Positions 10,457-18,208 of a stretch of DNA of 27,914 nt are shown here, piece by piece. The notes below the pieces were generated by a model that had not been told where the DNA came from, ran no database searches, and saw nothing but the letters and a program-made list of their open reading frames with translations. This DNA comes from CAZKAP01 sp964550895. Its GTDB lineage: Bacteria > Bacteroidota > Bacteroidia > Flavobacteriales > Flavobacteriaceae. Every line of letters starts with the position of its first letter. Positions within the stretch are counted from its first letter, which is position 1. The position numbers were made by a program, and so were the translations under genes. The stretch covers positions 1-27,914 of the forward strand of contig CAZKAP010000041.1 in assembly GCA_964550895.1 (NCBI GenBank), in the 5' to 3' direction.

Positions 10457-11182
10457 ATGCGTTCGCTATTCCTGCTCTTCGGCCGCGCCCTTATGTCCGC
10501 CCGCGATTTACCCTTTCCCAATGATTCCGGGCCGATCTACCGAGAAACTATCGAAGGAAGGTTCCCGGTCGAGCCCTTTAATACCTTTAGCAATCTGATA
10601 TTTCTGATTATCCTCATCTACTGGGGGCAACGGGTTTACCGAAACGTTCGCGCACATACCTACCTGGCCTGGGTACTTCCCGTGATCGCGCTCAGCCTGA
10701 TCGGAGGCCTGATGTTTCACGGGACCCGCAGTGCCGAGTTCTGGCTGGTGCTGGACTGGCTTCCCATTATGCTGCTCTCCCTTTCCTTTGTCTTTTACAT
10801 GATTAGCAAACTCAGTCGCAAGGCATGGGAGCGGGCACTGATCTTCTCTGCATTGGTGGCCTTTTCGGTTAGCCTTCGATTCCTGCCCATACCCGGAAGC
10901 CTTCGGATTTCACTCGGCTATCTGATCACCGCACTCACCATAGCCCTGCCCCTGCTGATTTATATGATCCGCACCGGATGGAGGCATATCGGCTGGGTAG
11001 CGGGAGCCATTGGCATTTTCCTCGTAGCGGTCTTCTTCCGCAGTGTCGACCTGAGGCAGGAGCTGCTGCCCATGGGCACGCACTGGATCTGGCACCTGCT
11101 GGGCGGGGTCGCCGTGCACCTGCTGATCACTTTTATTTACAAGGACAAAGAAGTACTTTTGACCCTTAATTCAGAGGAATGA
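10457..11182 (+). CDS. Seven-helix membrane protein with CREST-type (ceramidase-like) residue pattern
   Basis: This 241-residue integral membrane protein has about seven helices (roughly 43-58, 71-87, 95-115, 127-140, 152-170, 178-196, 209-228). The polar residues fit the CREST superfamily (alkaline ceramidase, PAQR, Per1, SID-1, TMEM8): Glu39, Asn42 and Ser45 in helix 1, His88 at the end of helix 2, Asp100 in helix 3, and His209 and His213 (HWIWH) in the last helix. CREST proteins are zinc-dependent amide or ester hydrolases acting in the membrane, so a lipid amidase is possible; flavobacteria make sphingolipid-like lipids. The substrate is unknown. Met13 (10493) is an equally good start. 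The stop overlaps pheS by four bases (ATGA). Confidence 0.75.
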   Translation: MRSLFLLFGRALMSARDLPFPNDSGPIYRETIEGRFPVEPFNTFSNLIFLIILIYWGQRVYRNVRAHTYLAWVLPVIALSLIGGLMFHGTRSAEFWLVLDWLPIMLLSLSFVFYMISKLSRKAWERALIFSALVAFSVSLRFLPIPGSLRISLGYLITALTIALPLLIYMIRTGWRHIGWVAGAIGIFLVAVFFRSVDLRQELLPMGTHWIWHLLGGVAVHLLITFIYKDKEVLLTLNSEE

Positions 11183-12201
11183 CCCTTGAAAAGATCGAAG
11201 AAGAAATCCGCAAGGTAGAGGCCTTTCAGAGTGCAGATCCGGAGGAAGTGGAGAAATTCCGGATCGAGTACCTCGGCAAAAAAGGGCTGCTGAAGGAATT
11301 GTTTGCCTTCTTCAAGACCGTGGACCCCGGTGAAAAGCGTGCCTACGGGCAGACGATCAATAAACTGCAGCAAACCGCTCAGGAAAAGCTGGATGAACTG
11401 CAAGCACAAATCAAAAAGAATACTTCTGATGGCCGTTCGGGCACCGACCTGACGCGGCCGGGCCTGCAACGGGAAACGGGAAGCCGGCATCCGATCTCGG
11501 TTGTCCGGGCGCGCATATGCGAGATTTTTGCTTCTATTGGGTTTACCATATCCGAAGGGCCGGAGATCGAAGACGACTGGCATAACTTCACGGCCCTGAA
11601 CCTGGAGCCTCACCATCCTGCACGGGATATGCAGGACACCTTTTTCGTTCAGACCAGTCCGGACATACTCCTTCGTACCCATACCTCCTCGGTACAGGTT
11701 CGCTATATGGAGGCCCATAAACCTCCGATACGGACCATTTCCCCCGGTAGAGTTTACCGAAACGAGGCCATTTCGGCCCGTTCGCACTGCTTTTTTCATC
11801 AGGTTGAAGGCCTGTACATAGACGAACACGTGACCTTCGCTGATCTGAAAAAAACCCTGGAGTACTTCACCTCGGCCCTTTTTGGCACCTCACGGATCCG
11901 TCTGCGTCCCTCGTACTTCCCGTTCACGGAACCCTCGGCGGAGGTCGATGTCTACTGGGGGCTGGAAACCGAAACCGATTACCGCATGACCAAAGGAACG
12001 GGCTGGCTGGAAATCATGGGCTGCGGGATGGTCGACCCCAACGTCCTCAACAATTGCGGAATCGATCCGGACAAATACAGTGGCTTCGCCTTTGGGATGG
12101 GCATCGACCGAATAGCCCTGCTGCTCCACCAGATTCCGGACATCCGTCTGCTGAGCGAAAACGACCTGCGTTTCCTCCGTCAGTTCCAGCGTATTTACTA
12201 G
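11179..12201 (+). CDS. pheS: Phenylalanine--tRNA ligase alpha subunit
   Basis: This 340-residue subunit of cytoplasmic PheRS charges tRNA-Phe together with PheT. It has the N-terminal coiled coil for tRNA contact (about 1-85, including EYLGKKGLLKEL), then the class II catalytic core. Motif 2 is around RVYRNEAISARSHCFFHQVEG, with GTGWLEIMGCGMVDP at about 272-287 and motif 3 FGMGIDRIALL near 305. Length is typical. pheT is not adjacent, which is common in Bacteroidetes. The ATG overlaps the upstream stop, so translation is coupled to the CREST-type gene. A perfect inverted repeat lies 12 bases after the stop. Confidence 0.96.
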   Translation: MTLEKIEEEIRKVEAFQSADPEEVEKFRIEYLGKKGLLKELFAFFKTVDPGEKRAYGQTINKLQQTAQEKLDELQAQIKKNTSDGRSGTDLTRPGLQRETGSRHPISVVRARICEIFASIGFTISEGPEIEDDWHNFTALNLEPHHPARDMQDTFFVQTSPDILLRTHTSSVQVRYMEAHKPPIRTISPGRVYRNEAISARSHCFFHQVEGLYIDEHVTFADLKKTLEYFTSALFGTSRIRLRPSYFPFTEPSAEVDVYWGLETETDYRMTKGTGWLEIMGCGMVDPNVLNNCGIDPDKYSGFAFGMGIDRIALLLHQIPDIRLLSENDLRFLRQFQRIY

Positions 12202-12212
12202 GGTTCAGATCA

Positions 12213-12237
12213 TCATTCCCTAACCATTAGGGAATGA
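12213..12237. repeat. Perfect 11-bp inverted repeat after pheS
   Basis: The arms TCATTCCCTAA and TTAGGGAATGA are perfect reverse complements around a 3-base CCA loop. No T run follows on either strand in the right place, so this is not a textbook intrinsic terminator. It may be an RNA 3' end protecting stem, a weak terminator, or a dimeric protein binding site. Confidence 0.7.
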
Positions 12238-12307
12238 AAAATTCACATAATTTAAGATCGGCCTCTTATCCTTTGGTTGTATCTTCTTCTCCCCAAAATC
12301 CGCGGTT

Positions 12308-12832
12308 TTGAGAAGGAGTTTCAGCAACGTATCCATCATTTTTAACAGGGATGCCATCGATTTCCCCAAGGGATACTTTTTCCGAACCAGCCCCCTCCAC
12401 AAAGAGCGTATCATACGGGCCGGGGAGATAGATGAGGTGAATCTGAATACCTTCCCCCCTTCTCTGGTTCGCCGGGGCAACGAGGTGATTTTTGTCAAGC
12501 CCATACTGGCCCACCACCTGGAGTTGTTTGCCAGGGAAAACGACATACCCGTGCGCAACCGCACAGATATCTGGTCTCATATCAGCCGGCCATTCCTGGA
12601 TGCCACCTTCACTGCGGAAGAGGTGCGTCAATCCGAAAACCTCTTGGCGCTCAATGGGATCGACAAGGATGAACTCAGGGAAATACGGAGGAAGGCTTCC
12701 TATACGTACTTTCTCAACATATTCTATTGGGAGTCCGTTTACCTGGGTCTTTTCGACTACCTCAGCTGGACCTATATCACCCCAGGCAAGTACCAGTGGG
12801 CGATGAAGATTGCCCTTCGCAGAAACTTTTAG
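12308..12832 (+). CDS. Conserved hypothetical flavobacterial protein
   Basis: This soluble protein of up to 174 residues has no signal peptide or membrane helix and no domain I can name. It resembles a short family I know from flavobacteria, with the pattern FPxGYFFRTSP near the start, DIWxHxxRPFLD in the middle and FDYLSWTYITPGKYQW at the end. Codon use and composition look like the neighbours, and the antisense frame (12266-12838) is less protein-like. The start is unclear: the frame has no ATG, and TTG at 12308 is the only standard start. An AGAAGGAG sequence begins 2 bases into that codon. The function is unknown. Confidence 0.7.
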   Translation: MRRSFSNVSIIFNRDAIDFPKGYFFRTSPLHKERIIRAGEIDEVNLNTFPPSLVRRGNEVIFVKPILAHHLELFARENDIPVRNRTDIWSHISRPFLDATFTAEEVRQSENLLALNGIDKDELREIRRKASYTYFLNIFYWESVYLGLFDYLSWTYITPGKYQWAMKIALRRNF

Positions 12833-13145
12833 AGGCACACCGGATAACCATCGGGAATTGGCAGCCCTCCGCTACGAGGTCAGGAACCAGTTGAGATTAA
12901 ACAAAAATACGATCGAACAGCAAGCCCATATTTCTCCTTAAACCAGTGATTTATGTTATCTGAAGCGATAACCGAGTCCGGAAACCCCGGATTAACCGAC
13001 TGATTTTTAAGAAAAGTGTTCAGCGATGACGTTATATATGCGGCCGTATTGCCTTTCAACTTAGACATAAGTGTTAAAGTAGCAGAAATGCACAAGCCGA
13101 CTTTTGGAAAATACGTTATTTGATGTCAAACGTATAAGCAAAACC

Positions 13146-13628
13146 ATGAAAATTAGAACCGACATGGCGCCCATTCCATTAGCCAGTTGGGACCTGTATG
13201 CGATGCATCTGGATCATTTGTTTAACTCCCTGCCGGAAGTTGAGCAACTCAACAGACTGGCCAGGAACCACAAATGGGATCGGGTAATCGACTTTCGTTC
13301 TTCCCTTTTGGTGGAAAGGAATGTGCTCCTGATCACAGACGCCGACCTGAATATAGAATACGCCTCTGGCAATATTTATCAGATGAACGGTTACCGGTCT
13401 TTTGAACTTATCGGTAAAAAGCCGAATATGTTTCAGGGACCAGACACCTGTCAGAAGACTACCGAACGGATATCCAGAGCCATACAGGACCTCATGCCTT
13501 TCGAAGAGGTCATCGTAAACTATCGAAAAGATGGAAGCAAGTACCGCTGCTGGATAAAGGGCGAACCTATCTGGAATAAGAAAGGAGAACTGGTGAACTT
13601 TATAGCGTACGAGCGGGAAGTCGCCTGA
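13146..13628 (+). CDS. Small LOV-like PAS domain protein lacking the photoactive cysteine
   Basis: Starting at the ATG at 13146, this protein has 160 residues. An N-terminal helical part (1-55) precedes a single PAS domain (about 58-158) and there is no output domain. The PAS core follows the LOV pattern closely (NIYQMNGY, then GKKPNMFQGPDT, then NYRKDG), but the position of the flavin-bonding cysteine is Pro93. Gln97 and Asn125, which contact flavin in LOV proteins, are kept, while the Asn of the FWN motif is replaced by Cys135. It is therefore probably a ligand or redox sensor, or a partner-binding module, and not a classical photoreceptor. A TTG at 13104 would add 14 residues. It stands alone and converges on pyk. 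Confidence 0.8.
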   Translation: MKIRTDMAPIPLASWDLYAMHLDHLFNSLPEVEQLNRLARNHKWDRVIDFRSSLLVERNVLLITDADLNIEYASGNIYQMNGYRSFELIGKKPNMFQGPDTCQKTTERISRAIQDLMPFEEVIVNYRKDGSKYRCWIKGEPIWNKKGELVNFIAYEREVA

Positions 13629-13655
13629 TTCTTCCATCCTTCTCCCCGAAAACAC

Positions 13656-13690
13656 AAGGCCCCGGCAGTAATTTTTACTTCCGGGGCCTT
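13656..13690. terminator. Bidirectional hairpin between converging PAS and pyk genes
   Basis: The arms AAGGCCCCGG (13656-13665) and CCGGGGCCTT (13681-13690) are perfectly complementary. Inside them AGTAA and TTACT pair again, giving a stem of about 16 pairs with one mismatch. It lies midway between two gene ends. T runs on both sides are short (TTTC on +, TTGTGTTTTC on -), so termination in both directions is inferred from structure and position. Confidence 0.75.
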
Positions 13691-13701
13691 TCGTATCTGC
13701 T

Positions 13702-15132
13702 CTAGTCCACCAGCGTCACCCTGAGGGTGTTCACCATACCCTTGTCCTTGATCGGCATGGCCGCAAGGCTGATGGTCATGTCGCCGGGCTTGACGAAGCC
13801 GCTCTCCTTGGCGATCCGGTGCACATCTTCTATGGTATCGTCCGTGGATACAAACTTATCGTAATAAAAGGCCTTGACTCCCCATAGGAGACTCAGGCGG
13901 TTCAATATGTGCCGGTTGGAGGTATAGACCAATATGCGGGCCTTAGGCCGCCAGGCGGAAATCTGAAAGGCTGTATACCCGCTGTTGGTCAGGGTGGTGA
14001 TCGCCCTGGCGTCGATCTCGTTGGCCATGTTGGCGGCGTGATAGCAGATGGACTTGGTTATGTAGCGATTCGTCCTTACGTGCGGGTGTCGGGTCGGCAC
14101 GGTGATCAGGCTCGAATTCTCAACCGTCTTTAGTATGCTACACATTTTCTGGACTACCTCGACCGGGTAGTTTCCCACGGAGGTTTCCCCGGAAAGCATA
14201 ACCGCATCGGCCCCATCCATAACGGAATTCGCCACGTCGTTCACCTCGGCACGGGTTGGGGTCAGATTGGTGATCATGGTCTCCATCATTTGGGTTGCAA
14301 TGATCACCGGAATTCGCGCCATCTTGGCACGCACCACCAGTTTCTTCTGGATTAACGGAACCTCTTCGGCCGGAATCTCGACACCCAGATCGCCTCGGGC
14401 CACCATCAGGCCGTCACAATTGTTAACGATCTCGTCTATGTTCTCTACTGCCTCGGGCTTCTCTATCTTGGCTATAATAGGAATCTTGTAGGCCGCGTGC
14501 TTGTCCACCAGTGCCTTCAGATCCAGCAGGTCCTTGCCATGCCGTACAAACGAAAGGGCGATCCAGTCCACCTCTTGTTCTATGGCGAAAATCGCGTCGC
14601 GTATGTCCTTTTCGGTGAGGGCCGGCAGGGATATGGCCGTATTGGGCAGGTTTACCCCTTTCTTGGATTTCAGGGGTCCACCCTGGATCACCCGGGCCCT
14701 GACCCGATCTTCCCCGTTCGACTCGACGACCTCGAAGATAAGCTTGCCGTCGTCCAACAATATGCGCTCTCCGGGCTTTACGTCTCTTGAAAAATGGTCG
14801 TAATTCATGTAGACCTGTTCCCGGGTGCCTTCGAAGGGCTCACCGGTGACAAAGTCGATTTCATCGTCCTTGGCTACGACCACCTCACCCGACATAACAC
14901 CTACCCTGAGTTTGGGACCCTGCAGGTCGGCCAATATGGCGATGTTCTTCCCCAACTCCTCATTGAGTTCGCGTATTAGTGCAATCCGCTCGATTACATC
15001 GTCGTACTGGGCGTGGGAGAAATTGATCCGAAACACGTTGGCACCTGCCAGGATCATGTTCTTCAGGGTCTCCTTCTTGGAAGTCGCCGGTCCCAGGGTG
15101 GCCACTATTTTGGTTTTTTTAGAATCTGGCAT
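13702..15132 (-). CDS. pyk: Pyruvate kinase
   Basis: This 476-residue enzyme catalyses the last step of glycolysis, phosphoenolpyruvate plus ADP to pyruvate plus ATP. Visible motifs are the N-terminal KIVATLGPATS, the active-site signature IAKIEKPEAVENIDEIV with its catalytic Lys and metal-binding Glu, VARGDLGVEIP, and MDGADAVMLSGETSVGNYP. The C-terminal regulatory domain is complete. The length is the usual one for the bacterial form without the extra PEP-utiliser domain. It starts 2 bases after the IPExxxVDY gene and is last in the acpP-fabF-rnc block, ending at the bidirectional hairpin. Confidence 0.97.
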   Translation of the reverse strand: MPDSKKTKIVATLGPATSKKETLKNMILAGANVFRINFSHAQYDDVIERIALIRELNEELGKNIAILADLQGPKLRVGVMSGEVVVAKDDEIDFVTGEPFEGTREQVYMNYDHFSRDVKPGERILLDDGKLIFEVVESNGEDRVRARVIQGGPLKSKKGVNLPNTAISLPALTEKDIRDAIFAIEQEVDWIALSFVRHGKDLLDLKALVDKHAAYKIPIIAKIEKPEAVENIDEIVNNCDGLMVARGDLGVEIPAEEVPLIQKKLVVRAKMARIPVIIATQMMETMITNLTPTRAEVNDVANSVMDGADAVMLSGETSVGNYPVEVVQKMCSILKTVENSSLITVPTRHPHVRTNRYITKSICYHAANMANEIDARAITTLTNSGYTAFQISAWRPKARILVYTSNRHILNRLSLLWGVKAFYYDKFVSTDDTIEDVHRIAKESGFVKPGDMTISLAAMPIKDKGMVNTLRVTLVD

Positions 15133-15134
15133 GG

Positions 15135-15602
15135 TTAGAATATGATTACATCTTTGGTTTTAAGTTTATCAGGGTCTATGGATCCTGCCCACCGCACCCC
15201 TTGAAGTCCCTGAATCCGGTTCTTGGCCCGGGCATCTATGCCTTCTTCTTCCGACTCGATACGCAGGAAGTAATCGATATGGGGAAAATCCTCGATCAGG
15301 TAGCGGGTGGATCCGAGCTGGTGATCCTGGAAGAGGCCTACCGCGAAATCGTTTCCGCCTTCCGGCGATTCGTGTATGCGATTGGGCACCAGTATCCATT
15401 TGGCATAGTTGCGCTCGTCGTCGTATTCGAATTTGGGAATGTCCCCGAATCCCTCTACCGTGCAATCCGATCGCAATCGCCTGAGCCTGAGCCCAAGACA
15501 CCTGTTTAGATTGAAAGCTAGCCAATAGTCCTCATTTCCGGACTGGATCCCGAGCAGCGCGTAGGGAACATCGAAATCGTCAGCTAGCTTGAGGACGGCC
15601 AT
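15135..15602 (-). CDS. IPExxxVDY family protein
   Basis: This 155-residue soluble protein belongs to a Bacteroidetes family named for the motif IPExxxVDY. Here the motif is a variant, IEDFPHIDYFLRI at residues 103-115. The N-terminal part has the typical hydrophobic strands, with LKLADDFDVPYALLGI and DYWLAFNLNRCLGL. Family members are almost always encoded between rnc and pyk, exactly as here, but the function is unknown. The start ATG lies 33 bases after the rnc stop, and the stop is 2 bases before pyk. Confidence 0.88.
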   Translation of the reverse strand: MAVLKLADDFDVPYALLGIQSGNEDYWLAFNLNRCLGLRLRRLRSDCTVEGFGDIPKFEYDDERNYAKWILVPNRIHESPEGGNDFAVGLFQDHQLGSTRYLIEDFPHIDYFLRIESEEEGIDARAKNRIQGLQGVRWAGSIDPDKLKTKDVIIF

Positions 15603-15635
15603 AGAATATACAGGTTCGGAGCAAAGTTAATCGAA

Positions 15636-16391
15636 TCACCTCGATCCGGTATTCCGGACATCATCCATTTTGTGCTGAAGGGCAAAAAATGCGCGTTTGG
15701 CCGCCTTTTCCTCAGCTTTTTTCTTGGACGTGGCCCGGCCTTTGGCCAGTATCCTTCGGTCTATATGCAGTTTAACACTGAAGTGGCGCACGCTGTCGTT
15801 ACCCGTATCCTCGTATACCTCGAAGCGAAAAGGCTTCTTCTCCTTCTGGCACCACTCGATAATCAGGCTCTTATAGCTCATGACCCGACTCTCCAGCTGT
15901 TCGATGTCCACATAGGGCTCGATGACCTTATTCTGTATGAACCGTTCGCAATACTTGTACCCCCGATCCAAATAGATCGCACCGATCAGGGCCTCAAATA
16001 CGTTACCGTGTATATTGTCACCGAAGTGGTCCTTGGAGATGCGACTCTCGACAAAAGCGATGAGTCCCAGATCCTTTCCCAGCTGGTTCAGGTGCTTGCG
16101 GCTCACGATCTTCGACCTCATCTTGGTCAGGTAGCCCTCATCCCCCTCAGGAACCGAATTAAACAGGTATTTCGAAATGATGGTCCCGAGCATAGCGTCG
16201 CCCAGGAACTCCAGTCTTTCGTAATTCAGAGGGTTTCCTTCCGAATCCCTGCGATTCAGCGAACGGTGAACGAAGACCTTGCGGTAGATCTCGAGCGACT
16301 TGGGTTTAAATCCCAATATGCGCTTCATTTCCAAAAAAAAATTCCCATCCTCCGGAGGATGGGAATGAAATATTTTGGAAGCAAATTTCAT
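15636..16391 (-). CDS. rnc: Ribonuclease III
   Basis: This 251-residue endonuclease cleaves double-stranded RNA in rRNA maturation and mRNA decay. The signature NYERLEFLGDAML (56-68) and the downstream FEALIGAIYLD supply the metal-binding acidic residues. A double-stranded RNA-binding domain occupies about 175-245, with the basic ATSKKKAEEKAAKRAF helix. I use the ATG at 16391, 14 bases after fabF, because the N-terminal stretch PPEDGNFFL resembles other flavobacterial RNase III proteins. An internal ATG at 16328 would still give a complete catalytic domain (230 residues) and lies just after a terminator-like hairpin embedded in the coding sequence. Confidence 0.95.
   Translation of the reverse strand: MKFASKIFHSHPPEDGNFFLEMKRILGFKPKSLEIYRKVFVHRSLNRRDSEGNPLNYERLEFLGDAMLGTIISKYLFNSVPEGDEGYLTKMRSKIVSRKHLNQLGKDLGLIAFVESRISKDHFGDNIHGNVFEALIGAIYLDRGYKYCERFIQNKVIEPYVDIEQLESRVMSYKSLIIEWCQKEKKPFRFEVYEDTGNDSVRHFSVKLHIDRRILAKGRATSKKKAEEKAAKRAFFALQHKMDDVRNTGSR
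16333..16365 (-). terminator. Terminator-like hairpin inside the 5' coding part of rnc
   Basis: On the minus strand the perfect 24-base palindrome at 16342-16365 (arms TTCCCATCCTCC and GGAGGATGGGAA) can form a 10-pair GC-rich stem with a CCGG loop. It is followed at once by nine T. This is the textbook form of an intrinsic terminator, yet it covers rnc codons 9 to 20. It may end part of the fabF transcripts, attenuate rnc, or serve as an RNase III target for autoregulation. Confidence 0.7.
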
Positions 16392-16405
16392 GGCGAAACG
16401 GTCTT

Positions 16406-17665
16406 TCAGCTGACCTTACCGAAGACGATACAGGCATTGTGTCCCCCAAATCCGAAAGTGTTGCTCATCGCAACGTTCACCTCCCGCTCCTGAGCCTTGT
16501 TCAGGGTGAGGTTCAGCTTGGGATCAATATTCTCGTCAGCCGTAATGTGATTAATGGTTGGGGGCACGGTATTGTGCTTAATGGACAGTATGGAGGCTAT
16601 GGCCTCAATGGCACCCGCCGCACCCAACAGGTGACCGGTCATAGACTTGGTTGAATTGATATTGATACTGGTGGTATGGTCGCCAAAGACCTTGCTGATC
16701 GCCTTGAGTTCGGCCACATCACCCAGCGGGGTCGACGTTCCGTGCGTATTTATGGCATCGACGTCACCGGGTTTGAGCCCGGCATCATCCAGGCAATTCT
16801 CCATGACCCGGACCACTCCTATGCCGTCCGGATGGGGTGCAGTCATGTGATAGGCATCGCTCGAGAGTCCTCCTCCCAGCACCTCGGCATAAATGGTGGC
16901 TCCCCGATTTACAGCGTGTTCGTATTCTTCCAGGATCAGCGCTCCTGATCCCTCACCGAGCACAAAACCGTCACGATTCGCATCGAAGGGACGAGACGCA
17001 GTCGAGGGATCGTCGTTACGCGTGGACAGGGCGTGCATGGCATTGAAACCACCCATCCCGGCCATGGTTACTGCCGCTTCGCTACCCCCGGTCACGATCA
17101 CATCGCACTTGCCGAGTCGGATGTAATTCAATGCATCGATCAGCGCATTAGCCGACGATGCGCAGGCCGAAACGGTGGTGTAGTTCGGGCCCATGAAACC
17201 GTATCTGATCGAGATGTTCCCCGGGGCAATATCCGCTATCATCTTGGGGATGAAGAAGGGATTGAATCGGGGTGTTCCGTCCCCCTTGGCATAGTTCATG
17301 ACCTCATCCTGGAAGGTTTCCAGCCCTCCGATACCCGCTCCCCATATGACTCCGGTGCGAAACTTGTCCAGATGGTCCATATCAAGACCGGAATCCTCTA
17401 TGGCCTCAGCAGCACTCACCAGCGCATACTGAGCAAAGCGATCGAGCTTGCGCACTTCCTTCCGGTCGAAGAAATCTCCCGGATTGTAGTTCTTGAGTTC
17501 GCAGGCGAATTTTGTTTTGAATTTTTCTGTGTCGAAATACGTGATGGGTGCGGCACCGCTCTTTCCGCTGCGGAGGCCTTCCCAATACTCTCCCAGTGTA
17601 TTCCCGATGGGCGTGAGGGCACCCATACCAGTAACCACAACTCGTTTCAGTTGCCTCGTGTCCAT
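16406..17665 (-). CDS. fabF: 3-oxoacyl-[acyl-carrier-protein] synthase II
   Basis: This 419-residue condensing enzyme of type II fatty acid synthesis extends acyl-ACP with malonyl-ACP. The Cys-His-His triad is visible: Cys168 in VSACASSANAL, a His in INTHGTSTPLGD, and a His in KSMTGHLLGAAGA. The C-terminal NTFGFGGHNA motif is also present. Length is standard for KAS II. It follows acpP on the same strand, separated by an 86-base gap with an intrinsic terminator, so its level is probably set by read-through from acpP or by its own promoter. Confidence 0.97.
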   Translation of the reverse strand: MDTRQLKRVVVTGMGALTPIGNTLGEYWEGLRSGKSGAAPITYFDTEKFKTKFACELKNYNPGDFFDRKEVRKLDRFAQYALVSAAEAIEDSGLDMDHLDKFRTGVIWGAGIGGLETFQDEVMNYAKGDGTPRFNPFFIPKMIADIAPGNISIRYGFMGPNYTTVSACASSANALIDALNYIRLGKCDVIVTGGSEAAVTMAGMGGFNAMHALSTRNDDPSTASRPFDANRDGFVLGEGSGALILEEYEHAVNRGATIYAEVLGGGLSSDAYHMTAPHPDGIGVVRVMENCLDDAGLKPGDVDAINTHGTSTPLGDVAELKAISKVFGDHTTSININSTKSMTGHLLGAAGAIEAIASILSIKHNTVPPTINHITADENIDPKLNLTLNKAQEREVNVAMSNTFGFGGHNACIVFGKVS

Positions 17666-17688
17666 ATGTATCTTGTTATGGTTAAATT

Positions 17689-17729
17689 AAAAAAATTATC
17701 CATGCAGTTCGGAAACCGCATGGATAATT
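17689..17729 (-). terminator. Intrinsic terminator between acpP and fabF
   Basis: On the minus strand a 12-pair stem (17718-17729 with 17694-17705, arms AATTATCCATGC and GCATGGATAATT) encloses a 12-base loop. A run of seven T follows, encoded by A at 17689-17695. It stands 22 bases after the acpP stop and 24 bases before the fabF start. It would let acpP be expressed much more strongly than fabF and rnc. Confidence 0.85.
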
Positions 17730-17751
17730 GCATAAGCCCCCTATAGGAGTC

Positions 17752-17985
17752 TTATTTAGCTTCTTCGATGTAGCTGATGGCCTGACCTACAGTAGCAATG
17801 TTCTCGGCCTGGTCATCGGGAATCTGAATGTCGAATTCCTTTTCGAACTCCATAATGAGTTCCACGGTATCCAGGGAGTCAGCACCCAGGTCGTTCGTGA
17901 AACTCGCTTCGGCAACTACCTCGTTCTCATCGACTCCGAGTTTGTCCACGATAATAGCCTTTACCCTTGATGCGATATCTGACAT
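17752..17985 (-). CDS. acpP: Acyl carrier protein
   Basis: This 77-residue acidic carrier holds growing fatty acids on a phosphopantetheine arm. The attachment site is Ser37 in the LGADSLDTVELIMEFE motif. The four-helix pattern and the acidic second helix that docks with partner enzymes are complete. It is first in the fabF-rnc-pyk block, has a good Bacteroidetes -7 element upstream, and is followed by its own terminator, as expected for a very abundant protein. Confidence 0.98.
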   Translation of the reverse strand: MSDIASRVKAIIVDKLGVDENEVVAEASFTNDLGADSLDTVELIMEFEKEFDIQIPDDQAENIATVGQAISYIEEAK

Positions 17986-18014
17986 ACGTATTTCTTTTAG
18001 ATATTAAATGCAGG

Positions 18015-18022
18015 CAAAAATA
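18015..18022 (-). promoter_or_regulatory. Probable -7 promoter element for acpP
   Basis: On the minus strand this reads TATTTTTG, a perfect match to the Bacteroidetes -7 consensus TAnnTTTG, 29 bases before the acpP ATG. No exact TTTG stands at the -33 distance, so half of the promoter is weak. Confidence 0.5.
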
Positions 18023-18208
18023 TAAAACTTTGGATATAAACCCTACGGAAGCGCATCGAATGTTAAGCAGTCCTTAAAATAGTACCGGATGGCCCCCCAC
18101 CCATTTCATCCCGACGGCAGCAGATGAACGGTTCGGATAGTGCAGGCAGAAGGCAGTATCACCGTGATTGTGTACTTTCGATCTCAATACCCGATAGGAC
18201 CCGCGTAC

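Noticed and set aside
12266..12838. 190-codon minus-strand frame opposite the conserved hypothetical gene
   Set aside because: It is longer than the plus-strand frame, but its composition is not protein-like, and the plus-strand product matches a flavobacterial family pattern.
15672..16493. 273-codon plus-strand frame opposite rnc
   Set aside because: Antisense shadow; the minus-strand frame encodes a complete RNase III.
18173..18180. TACTTTCG as -7 element for purN
   Set aside because: One mismatch to TAnnTTTG and no -33 element at a proper distance; too weak to list.
18140..18208. Upstream extension of purN
   Set aside because: The ATG at 18209 gives the standard N-terminus; the extension has no family similarity.
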